Positions 46,339-55,133 are shown, counted from the first letter of the stretch. The stretch is DNA of 64,000 nucleotides from an uncultured Ralstonia sp. (GCA_913056305.1 CAJXMR010000002.1:1-64000), one strand, 5' to 3'. Notes: generated by a model from the letters alone, not told the origin. Program-made: numbers and translations.

Positions 46339-47655
46339 ATGCAATCGATTCGCAAAACCTTGTTGTGGTGGCTCTCGGGCGGCCTGCTCGCGGGCATCGT
46401 CGCCGCCACCGTGCTCATTTACGCGCAGGCCCGTCAGGAGGCCAACGCGCTGTTCGACTACCAGATGCAGCAGGTGGCCGCCGCGCTGCCCAGCCAGTGG
46501 ATCGAGCCGCCACCGCCCGCGCTGGCCGCCATCGCGCGCGACGACGATGTGGTGATCCGCATCTGGGACGACAGCGGCCGCAGCCTCTACCTCTCGCACG
46601 CGCGGCCGGACCTGCCCGACCGGGCCGAGCTGGGCTTCTCCGATGTCGTCACGCCGGAAGGGCAGTGGCGCGTGTACAGCGTCGCTTTCGGGCCGGCGGT
46701 GGTGCAGATCGCGCAGCCGTACAGCGCGCGCCATGAGGTGGCGGCGCGCATGGCACTGCGCACCGTCGCGCCGCTGCTGATCCTGCTGCCGCTGCTGGGC
46801 TGGCTGGTGTGGCTGGCGGTGGGGCGCGGCCTCTCGCCGCTGGGCACGGTGGCGCGTCAGGTGCAGGCGCGCGATGCCGCCGCGCTGTCGCCGTTGCCCA
46901 CGCACGGGCTGCCTGACGAGATCCGCCCGCTCACCACCGCGCTGAACGACCTGCTGGTGCGCCTGGGCGATGCGCTGGCGCACCAGCGCGCCTTCGTCGC
47001 CGATGCGGCGCATGCGCTGCGCACGCCGCTGGCCGCGCTCAAGCTGCAGCTGCAGGTGGCCGACCGCGCGCAGAACGACGACGAACGCCGCACCGCCCTC
47101 GCCGACCTGCACCGCGGCGTGGAGCGCATGATCCGCCTGGTCGGCCAACTGCTGACGCTGGCGCGCCAGGAGCCCGGTGCTGCCGACACGCAGCGCGGCA
47201 CGGTCGCGCTCGATGCCATCGCCGCCGATGTGGTGGCCGAGATGGCGCCGGCTGCGCTGCACAAGCACATCGATCTCGGCATCGATGTCGAATCGCAGCC
47301 GGCGACCATCTCCGGCAACGCGGATGCGCTGCGCGTGCTGCTGGTCAACCTGGTCGACAACGCGATCTGCTGCTGCCCCGAGGGCGCGCGCATCGATGTC
47401 TCGACGGCAAGCACGTCCGACGGTGGCGCGCAACTGGTGGTGGAAGACAACGGCCCCGGCATCCCAGCCGGGGAGCGCGAGCGCGTGCTCGATCGGTTCT
47501 ACCGGCCGGCACAGGCGCCCACCGGCGGCAGCGGCCTGGGCCTGGCCATCGTGCGCGAGATCGCGCAGGCGCACGACGCCGCGCTGGCGCTGGAAGAACG
47601 CGAGGGCGGAGGGCTGCGGGTGGTGCTGCGGTTTCCGTTCCGCATGGCAGCCTAG
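46339..47655 (+). CDS. Sensor histidine kinase (PmrB/QseC-like)
   Basis: 438 residues. Helix 1 (LLWWLSGGLLAGIVAATVLIYA), a periplasmic domain of about 120 residues, helix 2 (APLLILLPLLGWLVWLAVGRGL), a HAMP-like linker, the H-box FVADAAHALRTPLAALKLQL with His225, N-box LLVNLVDNAI and G-boxes DNGPGIPAGE and GGSGLGLAIV. It should phosphorylate the adjacent regulator in response to an envelope signal. The periplasmic part (IRIWDDSGRSLYLSHARPDL) is of the 2CSK_N type seen in QseC/PmrB-like kinases. Confidence 0.92.
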   Translation: MQSIRKTLLWWLSGGLLAGIVAATVLIYAQARQEANALFDYQMQQVAAALPSQWIEPPPPALAAIARDDDVVIRIWDDSGRSLYLSHARPDLPDRAELGFSDVVTPEGQWRVYSVAFGPAVVQIAQPYSARHEVAARMALRTVAPLLILLPLLGWLVWLAVGRGLSPLGTVARQVQARDAAALSPLPTHGLPDEIRPLTTALNDLLVRLGDALAHQRAFVADAAHALRTPLAALKLQLQVADRAQNDDERRTALADLHRGVERMIRLVGQLLTLARQEPGAADTQRGTVALDAIAADVVAEMAPAALHKHIDLGIDVESQPATISGNADALRVLLVNLVDNAICCCPEGARIDVSTASTSDGGAQLVVEDNGPGIPAGERERVLDRFYRPAQAPTGGSGLGLAIVREIAQAHDAALALEEREGGGLRVVLRFPFRMAA

Positions 47656-47692
47656 GGCCTAGAAACACATCGTTGCATGTGACGCCCAAGCC

Positions 47693-47709
47693 TTTAAGTC
47701 TCGTTTAAG
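47693..47709 (+). promoter_or_regulatory. PmrA/QseB-like direct repeat (response-regulator box)
   Basis: TTTAAG-TCTCG-TTTAAG matches the PmrA-type consensus YTTAAK-N5-YTTAAK exactly, with half-sites one helical turn apart. It lies 37 bp after the kinase gene and about 90 bp before the protease gene, so the adjacent regulator probably controls the protease. Confidence 0.75.
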
Positions 47710-47797
47710 TCTGCCCGCCTACGATGCCTGCAACCGATGGGCACGACAGGCGACCTTGCCGGCCGTGGCCCTCGCACCAGCATGAGAGGACACGACA

Positions 47798-49267
47798 ATG
47801 ACGCGTCAAACCCTGGCACGCAGCGCGGCCGGCCTGGCCGCAGTGATCGCCGTTGCGGGCGGCTATGCCTATCTGCAGAAAGACATGATCTCGCACGCGG
47901 TGGCGGCGCCCCTGGCAGCCGCTGCCGCGCCTGCGGCAACGGCCCCGGTGGCCGTGGCGGCGCCGATGGATTTCTCCGGCATCGTCGAGCGCTACGGCCC
48001 GGCGGTGGTCAACATCAGCACCACGGCGCACGCACAGCGCACCGGCATGCAGGGCCTGCCGCCCGGCATGAGCCCGGACGATCCGTTTGCCGAGTTCTTC
48101 AAGCGTTTCATGCCGCAGGTGCCGCAGCAGCAGGGCGACCAGCTCGTGCGTGGTCTGGGCTCGGGCTTCATCGTCTCGGCCGATGGGCTGATCCTGACCA
48201 ACGCGCACGTGGTCGACGGCGCGCAGGAGGTCAACGTCAAGCTGACTGACCGCCGCGAGTTCAAGGCCCGCGTGCTGGGCGTCGACAAGCAATCCGACGT
48301 GGCGGTGCTGCGCATCTCGGCCAACAACCTGCCGATCGTGCAGATCGGCAGCCCGGCCAACACCAAGGTGGGTGAGCCGGTGCTGGCGATTGGCTCGCCG
48401 TACGGCTTCGAGAACACCGTCACGGCGGGCATCGTGAGCGCCAAGTCGCGCTCGCTGCCCGACGATACCTACGTGCCCTTCATCCAGACCGACGTGGCCG
48501 TCAACCCCGGCAACTCGGGCGGCCCGCTGTTCAATCAGCGCGGCGAGGTGATCGGCATCAACTCGCAGATCTACAGCCAGACCGGCGGCTACCAGGGCCT
48601 GTCGTTTGCCGTGCCGATCGACGTGGCGATGAAGGTCGAGCAGCAGCTCGTGGCCACCGGCAAGGTCACGCGAGGCCGGCTGGGCATTGCGGTGCAGGAG
48701 GTCAACCAGGCGCTGGCCGATTCCTTCAAGCTGCCCAAGCCCGAGGGCGCGCTGGTCAACTCGGTGGAGAAGGACGGCCCAGCCGCCCGCGCCGGCCTGC
48801 AGCCCGGCGACGTGATCCTGCAGATCGGCGACGCGCGCATCGACCATTCGGGCGATCTGCCCGAACAGGTGGCCGAGATCAAGCCGGGCACCGCCGTGCC
48901 ACTGCAGATCATGCGTCAGGGCAAGCCGACCACGCTGTCGGTAACGGTGGGTGCGGCCAAGGACACCAAGGTGGCCGCCAAGGATGCCGCCACCCCCGAT
49001 CAAGGCCGCCTGGGCCTGGCGGTGCGCCCGCTGCAGCCCGAAGAAAAGCGCCAGAGCGGCCTGCCCGGCGGCCTGGTGGTGATGGATGCGACGGGGCCCG
49101 CCGCCAAGGTCGGCATCCAGCCGGGGGATGTGATCCTGTCGCTCAACGGCACGCCGGTGTCGAGTGCGCAGGAGCTGCGCACCCTGGTGGATCGGGCCGG
49201 CAAGCACGTTGCCCTGTTGGTGCAGCGCGACGACACGAAGATCTTCGTGCCACTGGACCTGGGTTAA
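47798..49267 (+). CDS. Periplasmic DegP/DegQ-type serine protease (HtrA family)
   Basis: 489 residues. N-terminal membrane/signal segment (SAAGLAAVIAVAGGYAYL), trypsin-like domain with triad His137 (LTNAHVVDG), Asp167 (KQSDVAVLRI) and Ser240 (NPGNSGGPLFN), followed by two PDZ domains (about 290-370 and 405-485; the second ends in a GDVILSLNGTPV loop). It degrades or refolds damaged envelope proteins. It follows the two-component genes and a PmrA-like box, so it is a likely target of that system, as HtrA genes are in several envelope-stress circuits. A strong terminator follows. Confidence 0.94.
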   Translation: MTRQTLARSAAGLAAVIAVAGGYAYLQKDMISHAVAAPLAAAAAPAATAPVAVAAPMDFSGIVERYGPAVVNISTTAHAQRTGMQGLPPGMSPDDPFAEFFKRFMPQVPQQQGDQLVRGLGSGFIVSADGLILTNAHVVDGAQEVNVKLTDRREFKARVLGVDKQSDVAVLRISANNLPIVQIGSPANTKVGEPVLAIGSPYGFENTVTAGIVSAKSRSLPDDTYVPFIQTDVAVNPGNSGGPLFNQRGEVIGINSQIYSQTGGYQGLSFAVPIDVAMKVEQQLVATGKVTRGRLGIAVQEVNQALADSFKLPKPEGALVNSVEKDGPAARAGLQPGDVILQIGDARIDHSGDLPEQVAEIKPGTAVPLQIMRQGKPTTLSVTVGAAKDTKVAAKDAATPDQGRLGLAVRPLQPEEKRQSGLPGGLVVMDATGPAAKVGIQPGDVILSLNGTPVSSAQELRTLVDRAGKHVALLVQRDDTKIFVPLDLG

Positions 49268-49303
49268 GCCAGGATCGATCGGAATTACGGACTTTGCATG
49301 TTG

Positions 49304-49340
49304 CGGCGCGCGCCTGGAAACGGGCCGCGCCGTTTTTCTT
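49304..49340 (+). terminator. Rho-independent terminator of the protease gene
   Basis: CGGCGCG/CGCGCCG outer stem plus CGCC(T)/(G)GGCG inner pairs around GGAAAC, followed by TTTTTCTTT at 49333-49341, 37 bp after the stop codon. Confidence 0.85.
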
Positions 49341-49562
49341 TGGCGCGCGGTTTGCCGTGCGCGTTGATGGGGCGCAAAGTCCCTTCACGCCGCTCTGGCT
49401 AGCTACGTTTCTTTACGATTTAATACGAAGTATCCGAATGCGCACCGCATCGGCTGCTTCCAGTGGCTGATACGTCACGCGTTCGGTCGTAAAGGACCTG
49501 TTGTTCCACGGCTCATCGCGTCTGCTGGCCGGATGGCAACGATCCATCGCCCCGAGCACGAC

Positions 49563-50060
49563 ATGCATTTCGCCCGCACCCGCAAGAGACTGACCGCCTG
49601 GCTTGGCCTGGCGGCGATGGTGCTCGTGTTCTTCGCGCCGGTGGTGAGCCAGCAGCTTGCATTGCACGCGCTGCATACGGCAGCCGAGCATGCTGTGCCG
49701 CCCTGCGAGGCGCAGCCGATGGCCGCCGCCGACTGCGAAATGCCGGCCGATCATCACATGTCGGCCGGGCACGAGATGCCGGTCGAGCACCAGATGCCGG
49801 CCGAACACCACATGCTGGCCGGGCATCACATGCCGGTCGAGCACTCCGCGCCGGCTGACCATCACACGCCAGCCGACCATCACGCGGCATGTGGCTATTG
49901 CGACCTGCTGGCGCACCACGTGCCTGCGCCGCTGCCGATCGTGCCGATGGCGCAGCCTGCGCCCGACCATGCGCTGGCGTGGCGGGCGGCGTCCGAACGC
50001 CTCGCCGTGCACGAGGTGCGGCACGCCGGGCGGCCCCGCGATTCTCCTTTCCTCGCCTGA
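49563..50060 (+). CDS. DUF2946 protein with His/Met-rich hexapeptide repeats, probable metal (copper) binding
   Basis: 165 residues from the ATG at 49563 (an in-frame ATG at 49533 is possible). An export helix (TAWLGLAAMVLVFFAPVVSQ) is followed by HALHTAAEH and the DUF2946-typical Cys pair CGYCDLLAHH at 110-113. Between them, residues 60-107 are eight six-residue repeats of the type MPAEHH. His and Met spacing of this kind binds copper or silver in periplasmic proteins, and DUF2946 genes often lie near copper genes; both points are family knowledge, the copper role here is inference. The next two genes also carry Cys motifs. Confidence 0.85.
   Translation: MHFARTRKRLTAWLGLAAMVLVFFAPVVSQQLALHALHTAAEHAVPPCEAQPMAAADCEMPADHHMSAGHEMPVEHQMPAEHHMLAGHHMPVEHSAPADHHTPADHHAACGYCDLLAHHVPAPLPIVPMAQPAPDHALAWRAASERLAVHEVRHAGRPRDSPFLA
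49740..49883 (+). repeat. 18-bp coding tandem repeat, 8 units
   Basis: Eight in-frame 18-bp units encode MPADHH, MSAGHE, MPVEHQ, MPAEHH, MLAGHH, MPVEHS, APADHH and TPADHH. Units have diverged at synonymous and non-synonymous positions; the last two have lost Met. The array could change in copy number by slippage and so vary between strains. Confidence 0.9.
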
Positions 50061-50200
50061 TCACACCCGTTTGGACGGCCTTCCCGCGCAGCATTGGTGC
50101 CGCGCGGGCGTCGGCCGCCATCCAACTAGAACATAGCGCGCGACGCATCCGGCCGTAGTCCGGACGCGCGTTCGCGCACGATCAAGGGTGAGGAAACCTC

Positions 50201-51262
50201 ATGAAAACGCAACCGAAGACCCTCAGGCGAGCCATGCTGCTCGCCTGTGCCGCCGGCCTGTTCGCGCCGGTCGCGGCGCACGCCTGCGCCACCTGTGGCT
50301 GCTCGCTCAGCACCGATGCCGCGATGGGCTACTCCGCCATCCCGGGCTGGCGCATCAGCCTGGACTACTCGTATATCCCCCAGAACCAGCTGCGCAGCGG
50401 CACCGGGTCGGTCACGCCGGCGCAAGTGGCGGCCATCAATGACGCGGGCGGCAACCAGGAGGTCGAGCGCCAGACCATCAACCGCTACATCAACCTCGGC
50501 ATCCACTACAGCCCGAACAGCAGCTGGAACTTCAGCGCGATCGTGCCGTACGTTGAGCGCGGGCACACCACCTACGGCGCGGTCACGTCGGATCAAATCA
50601 CGCCCGCCAACATCAGCGGCGCCAACGCCAACGGCCTGGGCGACATCAAGCTGATCGCCAGCTACCAGGGCATCCTGCCCACGCACAACCTGGGCGTGCA
50701 ACTGGGCGTCAAGCTGCCGACTGGCCGCTACGGCGGGCAGAACACGCTGACCGGTGCCACGGTCGGGCGCAACCCGGTGTTCTTCAACAGCGGGCCCAAC
50801 GCGGCGGGCGGGCAGGCCCTGGACACCAGCCTGCAGCCCGGTACCGGCAGCACCGACCTGATCCTGGGCGCCTACTACTACCAGCCCGTCAGCCAGGATT
50901 TCGACGCCTTCGTCAACGGCCAATTCCAGGCGGCCGTGCAGCAAAGGTTGCGCGACACCGGCGCCGACTTCCGCCCCGGCAACACCGCCACCATGAGCTT
51001 TGGCCTGCGTTACGAGGCCAATCCGCACGTCGTGCCGCAGCTGCAGTTCAACGTCACGCGCAAGAACGCCGACAAGGGCGCGTTGGCCGATACCACCAAC
51101 ACGGCCGGCACGGTGGTGTACCTGTCGCCGGGCGTGACGGTGAGCGTGGCGCACAACATGCAGGTCTATGCCTTCCTGCAGAAGGCGGTGTACAGCAACT
51201 TGCAGGGCTACCAGCTGTTCCCGCGCTGGTCGGGCACCGTGGGAGCCAGCTATGCGTTCTGA
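50201..51262 (+). CDS. Exported outer-membrane beta-barrel protein with N-terminal CxxCxC motif
   Basis: 353 residues. A signal peptide ends near VAAHA, directly followed by [11 protein letters not shown], which puts three closely spaced cysteines at the mature N-terminus. The rest alternates aromatic and polar residues ([62 protein letters not shown]) and ends in GTVGASYAF, as expected for a transporter-like outer-membrane barrel. The CxxCxC could bind a metal or be kept reduced by the thioredoxin encoded next. GAGG lies before the ATG. Substrate unknown. Confidence 0.85.
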   Translation: MKTQPKTLRRAMLLACAAGLFAPVAAHACATCGCSLSTDAAMGYSAIPGWRISLDYSYIPQNQLRSGTGSVTPAQVAAINDAGGNQEVERQTINRYINLGIHYSPNSSWNFSAIVPYVERGHTTYGAVTSDQITPANISGANANGLGDIKLIASYQGILPTHNLGVQLGVKLPTGRYGGQNTLTGATVGRNPVFFNSGPNAAGGQALDTSLQPGTGSTDLILGAYYYQPVSQDFDAFVNGQFQAAVQQRLRDTGADFRPGNTATMSFGLRYEANPHVVPQLQFNVTRKNADKGALADTTNTAGTVVYLSPGVTVSVAHNMQVYAFLQKAVYSNLQGYQLFPRWSGTVGASYAF

Positions 51263-51809
51263 AGTGGAGATGCCTTCAACGCAAGCCTGGTCGCGGCGTG
51301 GGTGGCTGCGGGCGGCCGGCGCGCTGGCGCTGGGCGCCGGGCTGGCAGGTCGGCAACCCGAGGCGCAGGCGGCCAGCCTGGAGGTGGGGCGGCCAGCGCC
51401 GCCCCTGACCCTGCGCACCCTGGACGGGCACAGCATCGCCACCGAAGACCTGCGCGGCAAGGTGGTGGTGCTGACCTTCTGGGCGACGTGGTGCGAGCCC
51501 TGCCGCCAGGAGCTGCCGCTGCTGTCGGCCTACGCCGCGCGCCATGCCGACCGCGGCCTGCGCGTGCTCGGCTTCAGCCTGGACGAACCGGGCGAGCTGG
51601 CGGCGGTGCGTGAGGTGGCGGCAGGGCTGAGCTTTCCGGTGGGCCTGCTCGGCAGCCCCTACGCCGGGGGCTACGGCCGGGTCTGGCGGATCCCCGTGAA
51701 CTTCACGATCGACCGCAACGGCATGCTGGCCGACAACGGCTGGGACACGCGCGACGCCGCCTGGACCGCCGAGCGCCTGGAGCGCGTTGTCACACCGCTG
51801 TTGCGCTGA
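51252..51809 (+). CDS. TlpA/ResA-like thiol-disulfide oxidoreductase with Tat-type signal
   Basis: 185 residues from the ATG at 51252, which has GGGAG six bases upstream and overlaps the preceding gene by 11 nt. A twin-arginine motif ([20 protein letters not shown]) suggests export. The AhpC/TSA-Redoxin core shows [23 protein letters not shown] with the active pair Cys81/Cys84 and the cis-Pro region [13 protein letters not shown]. Such proteins reduce periplasmic cysteines, for example those of copper or heme delivery proteins. Coupled to the CxxCxC barrel gene, it may serve those cysteines. Confidence 0.88.
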   Translation: MRSEVEMPSTQAWSRRGWLRAAGALALGAGLAGRQPEAQAASLEVGRPAPPLTLRTLDGHSIATEDLRGKVVVLTFWATWCEPCRQELPLLSAYAARHADRGLRVLGFSLDEPGELAAVREVAAGLSFPVGLLGSPYAGGYGRVWRIPVNFTIDRNGMLADNGWDTRDAAWTAERLERVVTPLLR

Positions 51810-51972
51810 CGGCGCAGACTGCTGGCCACCGCGCGGGCGCCGTCGAGCGTGCCTGCGCGGCGCCAGCATTGACTTCGCACGTGCCGTTTCCCGCGAAGGC
51901 AGGTATCATGCGGGCTACGCGCCGTTTTCGTCTGCAAAGCCAGCAACGGCGCGGTGAGCTGAGCGCACGACG

Positions 51973-52323
51973 ATGGATTTCAACCCCGATCTGGAAGGTT
52001 TGCCGCTGTTCGCCAAACCCGCATTCGGCTGGGAGGAACCGGCGTCGGCGTCGTCAGCGGACACCCCGCCTGCCAAACCCCGCCGCCCGCGCCAATGGCG
52101 TGGTCCCATCACACACTGGGAACGCGGCTACCGCTCCCATTACTACCGCGACAAGCGCGGCAAGAAGCTCGGCGAGATCCACTTGAGCACGCGCGGCCAA
52201 CTGCCGCTGGTGTACCGCTGGCTGGCTGGCACGCTCTCAGGCGTGGAGGGCTCGCTGTCGCACGCCCGCCTGCGGGTGGAAGAGTCCATCGGGTTTGGGA
52301 TGCGGCAGATGGCGCTGTTCTGA
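51973..52323 (+). CDS. Small conserved protein of unknown function
   Basis: 116 residues, soluble, rich in Arg and Trp: a Pro/Ala-rich N-terminal third, then RQWRGPITHWERGYRSHYYRD and KLGEIHLSTRGQLPLVYRW. I do not recognise a domain. The start is chosen because the chain begins with a compact MDFNPDLEGLPLF; upstream there is only a weak ribosome site. Codon use is like the neighbours, supporting a real gene. Confidence 0.6.
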   Translation: MDFNPDLEGLPLFAKPAFGWEEPASASSADTPPAKPRRPRQWRGPITHWERGYRSHYYRDKRGKKLGEIHLSTRGQLPLVYRWLAGTLSGVEGSLSHARLRVEESIGFGMRQMALF

Positions 52324-52424
52324 GGCGCACCTTCCTTCCGTATGTGACCGCGCGGTGTGCCCTGGCCTGCCTTGGGCGCGAAAATTGCGTCTCCACGGTG
52401 TTCACCGCCACCAGGAGCGCCGCC

Positions 52425-52769
52425 ATGACCATGCTCGTTCGCGTCTACACCGATCACGCCGCCGCAGAAGCCGCCCGGCAGGCCGTGCTCAACACCGGGC
52501 TGCGCGCGGATTGCGTCGCGCTGTCGTTCCAGGGCGACGAAGCCGGCGCCCTGCGCGGCAATTTCCTCTCCGGCGACTACGAGCCGCGTGGCGCCTGGGC
52601 GGAAACCTATGAAAGCAAATTCCAGAACGTCGAACTGGGCGGCCGGTTTGTGCTGACGGTCGAGGCTCGGCCCGAGCAGGTTGGGCCGGCTGAGGCCGTG
52701 CTCTCCGCCTCGGGCGGCAATGCGGTGGACGACCTCTGCCCGGGCGGCGTGCCACCGCGCGCAAACTGA
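52425..52769 (+). CDS. Small hypothetical protein
   Basis: 114 residues from the ATG at 52425 with AGGAG seven bases upstream (an in-frame ATG follows at 52431). Begins MTMLVRVYTDHAAAEAARQAVL and contains FVLTVEARPEQVGPAEAVL, a beta-alpha-beta pattern like small stress-related or flavin-free ferredoxin-like proteins of the Burkholderiales, but I cannot name a family. No membrane segment. Confidence 0.6.
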   Translation: MTMLVRVYTDHAAAEAARQAVLNTGLRADCVALSFQGDEAGALRGNFLSGDYEPRGAWAETYESKFQNVELGGRFVLTVEARPEQVGPAEAVLSASGGNAVDDLCPGGVPPRAN

Positions 52770-52842
52770 GCGTGAGCTGGCCGGTGCCTGGGCCGGGGCG
52801 CCAGTAGAATGCACGTCGGCATTCCAGCACAGGAGACCCGGT

Positions 52843-53289
52843 TTGACGGCCATTCCCGACACTCTGCAATGCACCTGCGCTCGCGTCCGGTTGCGCATTG
52901 CCGGGGCGCCCGCCGCGCGCGCCCACTGCCATTGCAACGCCTGCCGCGACTTCTACGGCACGCCGGTGCTCTCCGCCACCGCGTGGGACCCGGCCAACGT
53001 CACCATCGAACACGGCGCCGACAGTCTCGCCGCCTTCCAGCACCCCACGCGCCAGCTCAAGCGGCATTTCTGCCGGCACTGCGGCGAGACGCTGTTCGGC
53101 AACAACCGGCTCGGCATGGTGGTCATCCCCAACAGCCTGTTTGCGCGCGCCGCCGGCAATGCATTGCCCGCCGCGCTGCAGCCGACCCTGCATCTGTTCT
53201 ATCGGCACCGCGTGGTGGACGTGGTGGATACGCTGCCTAAGTATCTGGATGGGTGGGACGGGCTGCTGCACGAGCCCGAGCCGGTTTAG
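52843..53289 (+). CDS. GFA-family (glutathione-dependent formaldehyde-activating-like) zinc protein
   Basis: 148 residues from a TTG start at 52843 with AGGAGA six bases upstream; earlier in-frame ATGs translate into sequence unlike the family. Cys pattern of GFA/CENP-V proteins: QCTCARVRL, AHCHCNACRDFYG and FCRHCGETLFGNN, which bind two zinc ions. Founding members react with S-hydroxymethylglutathione, but most GFA proteins have no known activity. Short spacing to the next gene (9 bp) suggests co-transcription. Confidence 0.82.
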   Translation: MTAIPDTLQCTCARVRLRIAGAPAARAHCHCNACRDFYGTPVLSATAWDPANVTIEHGADSLAAFQHPTRQLKRHFCRHCGETLFGNNRLGMVVIPNSLFARAAGNALPAALQPTLHLFYRHRVVDVVDTLPKYLDGWDGLLHEPEPV

Positions 53290-53298
53290 GCGGTGCGC

Positions 53299-54387
53299 AT
53301 GCGGCCTGATCGCCCGCGCATCGCCATCCTGTACCAGGCGCTGCCGCCGCCGGTAATCGACGGCCTGCGCAAGGACGCCAAGCCCGGCGGCTATGCCGAC
53401 AGCGGCGCGGATATCGGCTTCACGCTGCGGCAGGCCGGCTACGACCTGCTCACACCGGTGCCCGCGCCCGACCCCGCGCGGACGATGGACTGGGTGTTTC
53501 CCGACACCGCCGAGGGCATTGCCGATGCGCTTGCGCGCGGCGCCACGCTGCTGTGGGCCAACACCGTGCTGTTCGCGGGGCATCCACTTGAAGACGTCCT
53601 GCACAAGGTTTGGGTGGTCGGGCAACACCCCAGGCGCCAGCAGGACGTCGACGACAAGTTCGCCACCAACGCGTTGCTACGTGCGCACGGCTTGCCCGTG
53701 GCCGCGTCCTGCCTGGCCGGCCACGAGCCGATCGACGGTGTGCCGCCCGTGCACGCCATCGACGCCGGCATGCTGCGCACGCTGGGCCTCGCCTTCCCGC
53801 TGATCGTCAAACCCGTACGCGGGCGCGGCAGCCAGGGCGTGACGCTGGTGCGCGACCTGGCGGCGTTCCACGGGGCCACGCGTGCGCTGCTCGACGGCGG
53901 GGCGTTTGGCAATGCGCTCATCGTCGAGGAATTTCTCGACGGGCAGGAGCTGACCGTGACAGTGATGCCCCGTCAGGCCGATCTGCCCGCGCCCTACAGC
54001 AGCGACATCGCCAGCGCCTTGCCGCCGGTGCGCCGCTTCAACCATGACGACGGCGTCGCACCCTACAACGGCGTGGTGGCCGTCACGCAGAACAGCGCCG
54101 TCCTCACCCCCGCAGAAGCCGAAGCGCCCGCCGTGCGCGCGCTCATCGGCGATTGCCTGCGCGCCTATGCGCTGGTTGGCGCCCGCGCGCCGATCCGCAT
54201 CGATTGCCGCGCGGATGCGCATGGGCGCTACAAGCTGTTCGATCTGAACATGAAGCCGAACATGACCGGCGCCGGGCGGCCGGGGCGGGAAGCGGAGGAC
54301 AGCTTGTCGGCGATCGCGGCGCGGGGGTTGGGGTGGGGCTATGCCGATCTGCTGGCGAGGATGGCGAGCGGCAGTTGGCGGGAGTGA
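53299..54387 (+). CDS. ATP-grasp ligase-like protein of unknown specificity
   Basis: 362 residues from the ATG at 53299 (GTG 53293 possible). ATP-grasp elements: LIVKPVRGRGSQGVTLV near residue 170, NALIVEEFLDGQELTVTVMP near 209, and the metal-binding end FDLNMKPNMTGAGRPGREAEDSL near 315, close to the D-alanine-D-alanine ligase/biotin-carboxylase pattern. These enzymes join a carboxylate to an amine or thiol with ATP. The N-terminal domain (ADIGFTLRQAGYDLLTP) is a Rossmann-like pre-ATP-grasp fold. Substrate unknown; the GFA gene just upstream is the only neighbour on the strand. Confidence 0.8.
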   Translation: MRPDRPRIAILYQALPPPVIDGLRKDAKPGGYADSGADIGFTLRQAGYDLLTPVPAPDPARTMDWVFPDTAEGIADALARGATLLWANTVLFAGHPLEDVLHKVWVVGQHPRRQQDVDDKFATNALLRAHGLPVAASCLAGHEPIDGVPPVHAIDAGMLRTLGLAFPLIVKPVRGRGSQGVTLVRDLAAFHGATRALLDGGAFGNALIVEEFLDGQELTVTVMPRQADLPAPYSSDIASALPPVRRFNHDDGVAPYNGVVAVTQNSAVLTPAEAEAPAVRALIGDCLRAYALVGARAPIRIDCRADAHGRYKLFDLNMKPNMTGAGRPGREAEDSLSAIAARGLGWGYADLLARMASGSWRE

Positions 54388-54396
54388 ACCCCGAGG

Positions 54397-55122
54397 TTAC
54401 GGCGCAACGGAAACGCCGCTGATGGCGTGCCGCTGGAGCGCCGCTGCGACAAAGCCCGACGCCTTCATCTCTTCGACAAAGCGGGCCACGTAGGCCGCAG
54501 CGCCCTCGCCCCGGCTGGTGGGCACGCCCATCGCCTGGCGGATCACCATGAAGCGCTCGCCCAGCAGGCGCAGGCCCGGCACGTGCGCGGCGTCCGCTTC
54601 GAGTTGCTGCTTGACGCCGGCCGCCACCTCGCACCCCGATTCGAGAAAGGTCTGCACCACCGTGGGCGAGGTCGGCGCGCGGACGATCTCTGCATGCTGC
54701 AGCTCACGCGTGAGGAACAGGTCATACGCGCTGCCCTTGCCGACCACGACGCGGGTGCCGGCGTGGTCCACCTCCGCATTGCTGCGGATGGGCGAATCGT
54801 CGCGCACGAGGTAGTAGCCCTCGATCAGCACGTACGGCTCGGTAAAGGCGATGCTCGCGGCGCGGCGCGGGTCGATGGCGAAGAAGCCGATGTCGGCCTG
54901 CTCCTGCGAGACGGCATCGACCGATTTGCCGGCTGCATCGACTACCACCAGTTGCAGCTCGACGCCCAGCCGCTCGGCAAGGGTGCGCGCCAGGTCAACG
55001 GACACGCCGATAGCCTGCCCCTGCGCATCCAACCCCGCAAGAATCGGATTGCCCGTGTTGATGGAAGCGCGCAGGGCGCCCGTGGGTGCCAGGGCGGCAA
55101 GCAGGGTCGAATCGATAGACAT
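54397..55122 (-). CDS. Signal-less solute-binding protein (SBP family 3)
   Basis: 241 residues, complete type-II binding-protein fold: GALRASINTGNPILAG, IGVSVDLARTLAERLGVELQLV, DIGFFAIDPRRAASIAFTEPYVLIEGYYLV and RVVVGKGSAYDLFL. These usually sit in the periplasm and feed polar amino-acid ABC transporters. Here the chain begins right at the fold, with no signal peptide and no room for one because the GntR gene ends 11 bp upstream, and no permease or ATPase genes are near. It may be a cytosolic ligand-binding partner of the regulator, or a remnant. Confidence 0.78.
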   Translation of the reverse strand: MSIDSTLLAALAPTGALRASINTGNPILAGLDAQGQAIGVSVDLARTLAERLGVELQLVVVDAAGKSVDAVSQEQADIGFFAIDPRRAASIAFTEPYVLIEGYYLVRDDSPIRSNAEVDHAGTRVVVGKGSAYDLFLTRELQHAEIVRAPTSPTVVQTFLESGCEVAAGVKQQLEADAAHVPGLRLLGERFMVIRQAMGVPTSRGEGAAAYVARFVEEMKASGFVAAALQRHAISGVSVAP

Positions 55123-55133
55123 GTGGGGGCCGG

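Noticed and set aside
49740-49883. Regular repeats resembling a CRISPR array
   Set aside because: Units are directly adjacent 18-mers in frame with a protein, without spacers; they are a coding tandem repeat.
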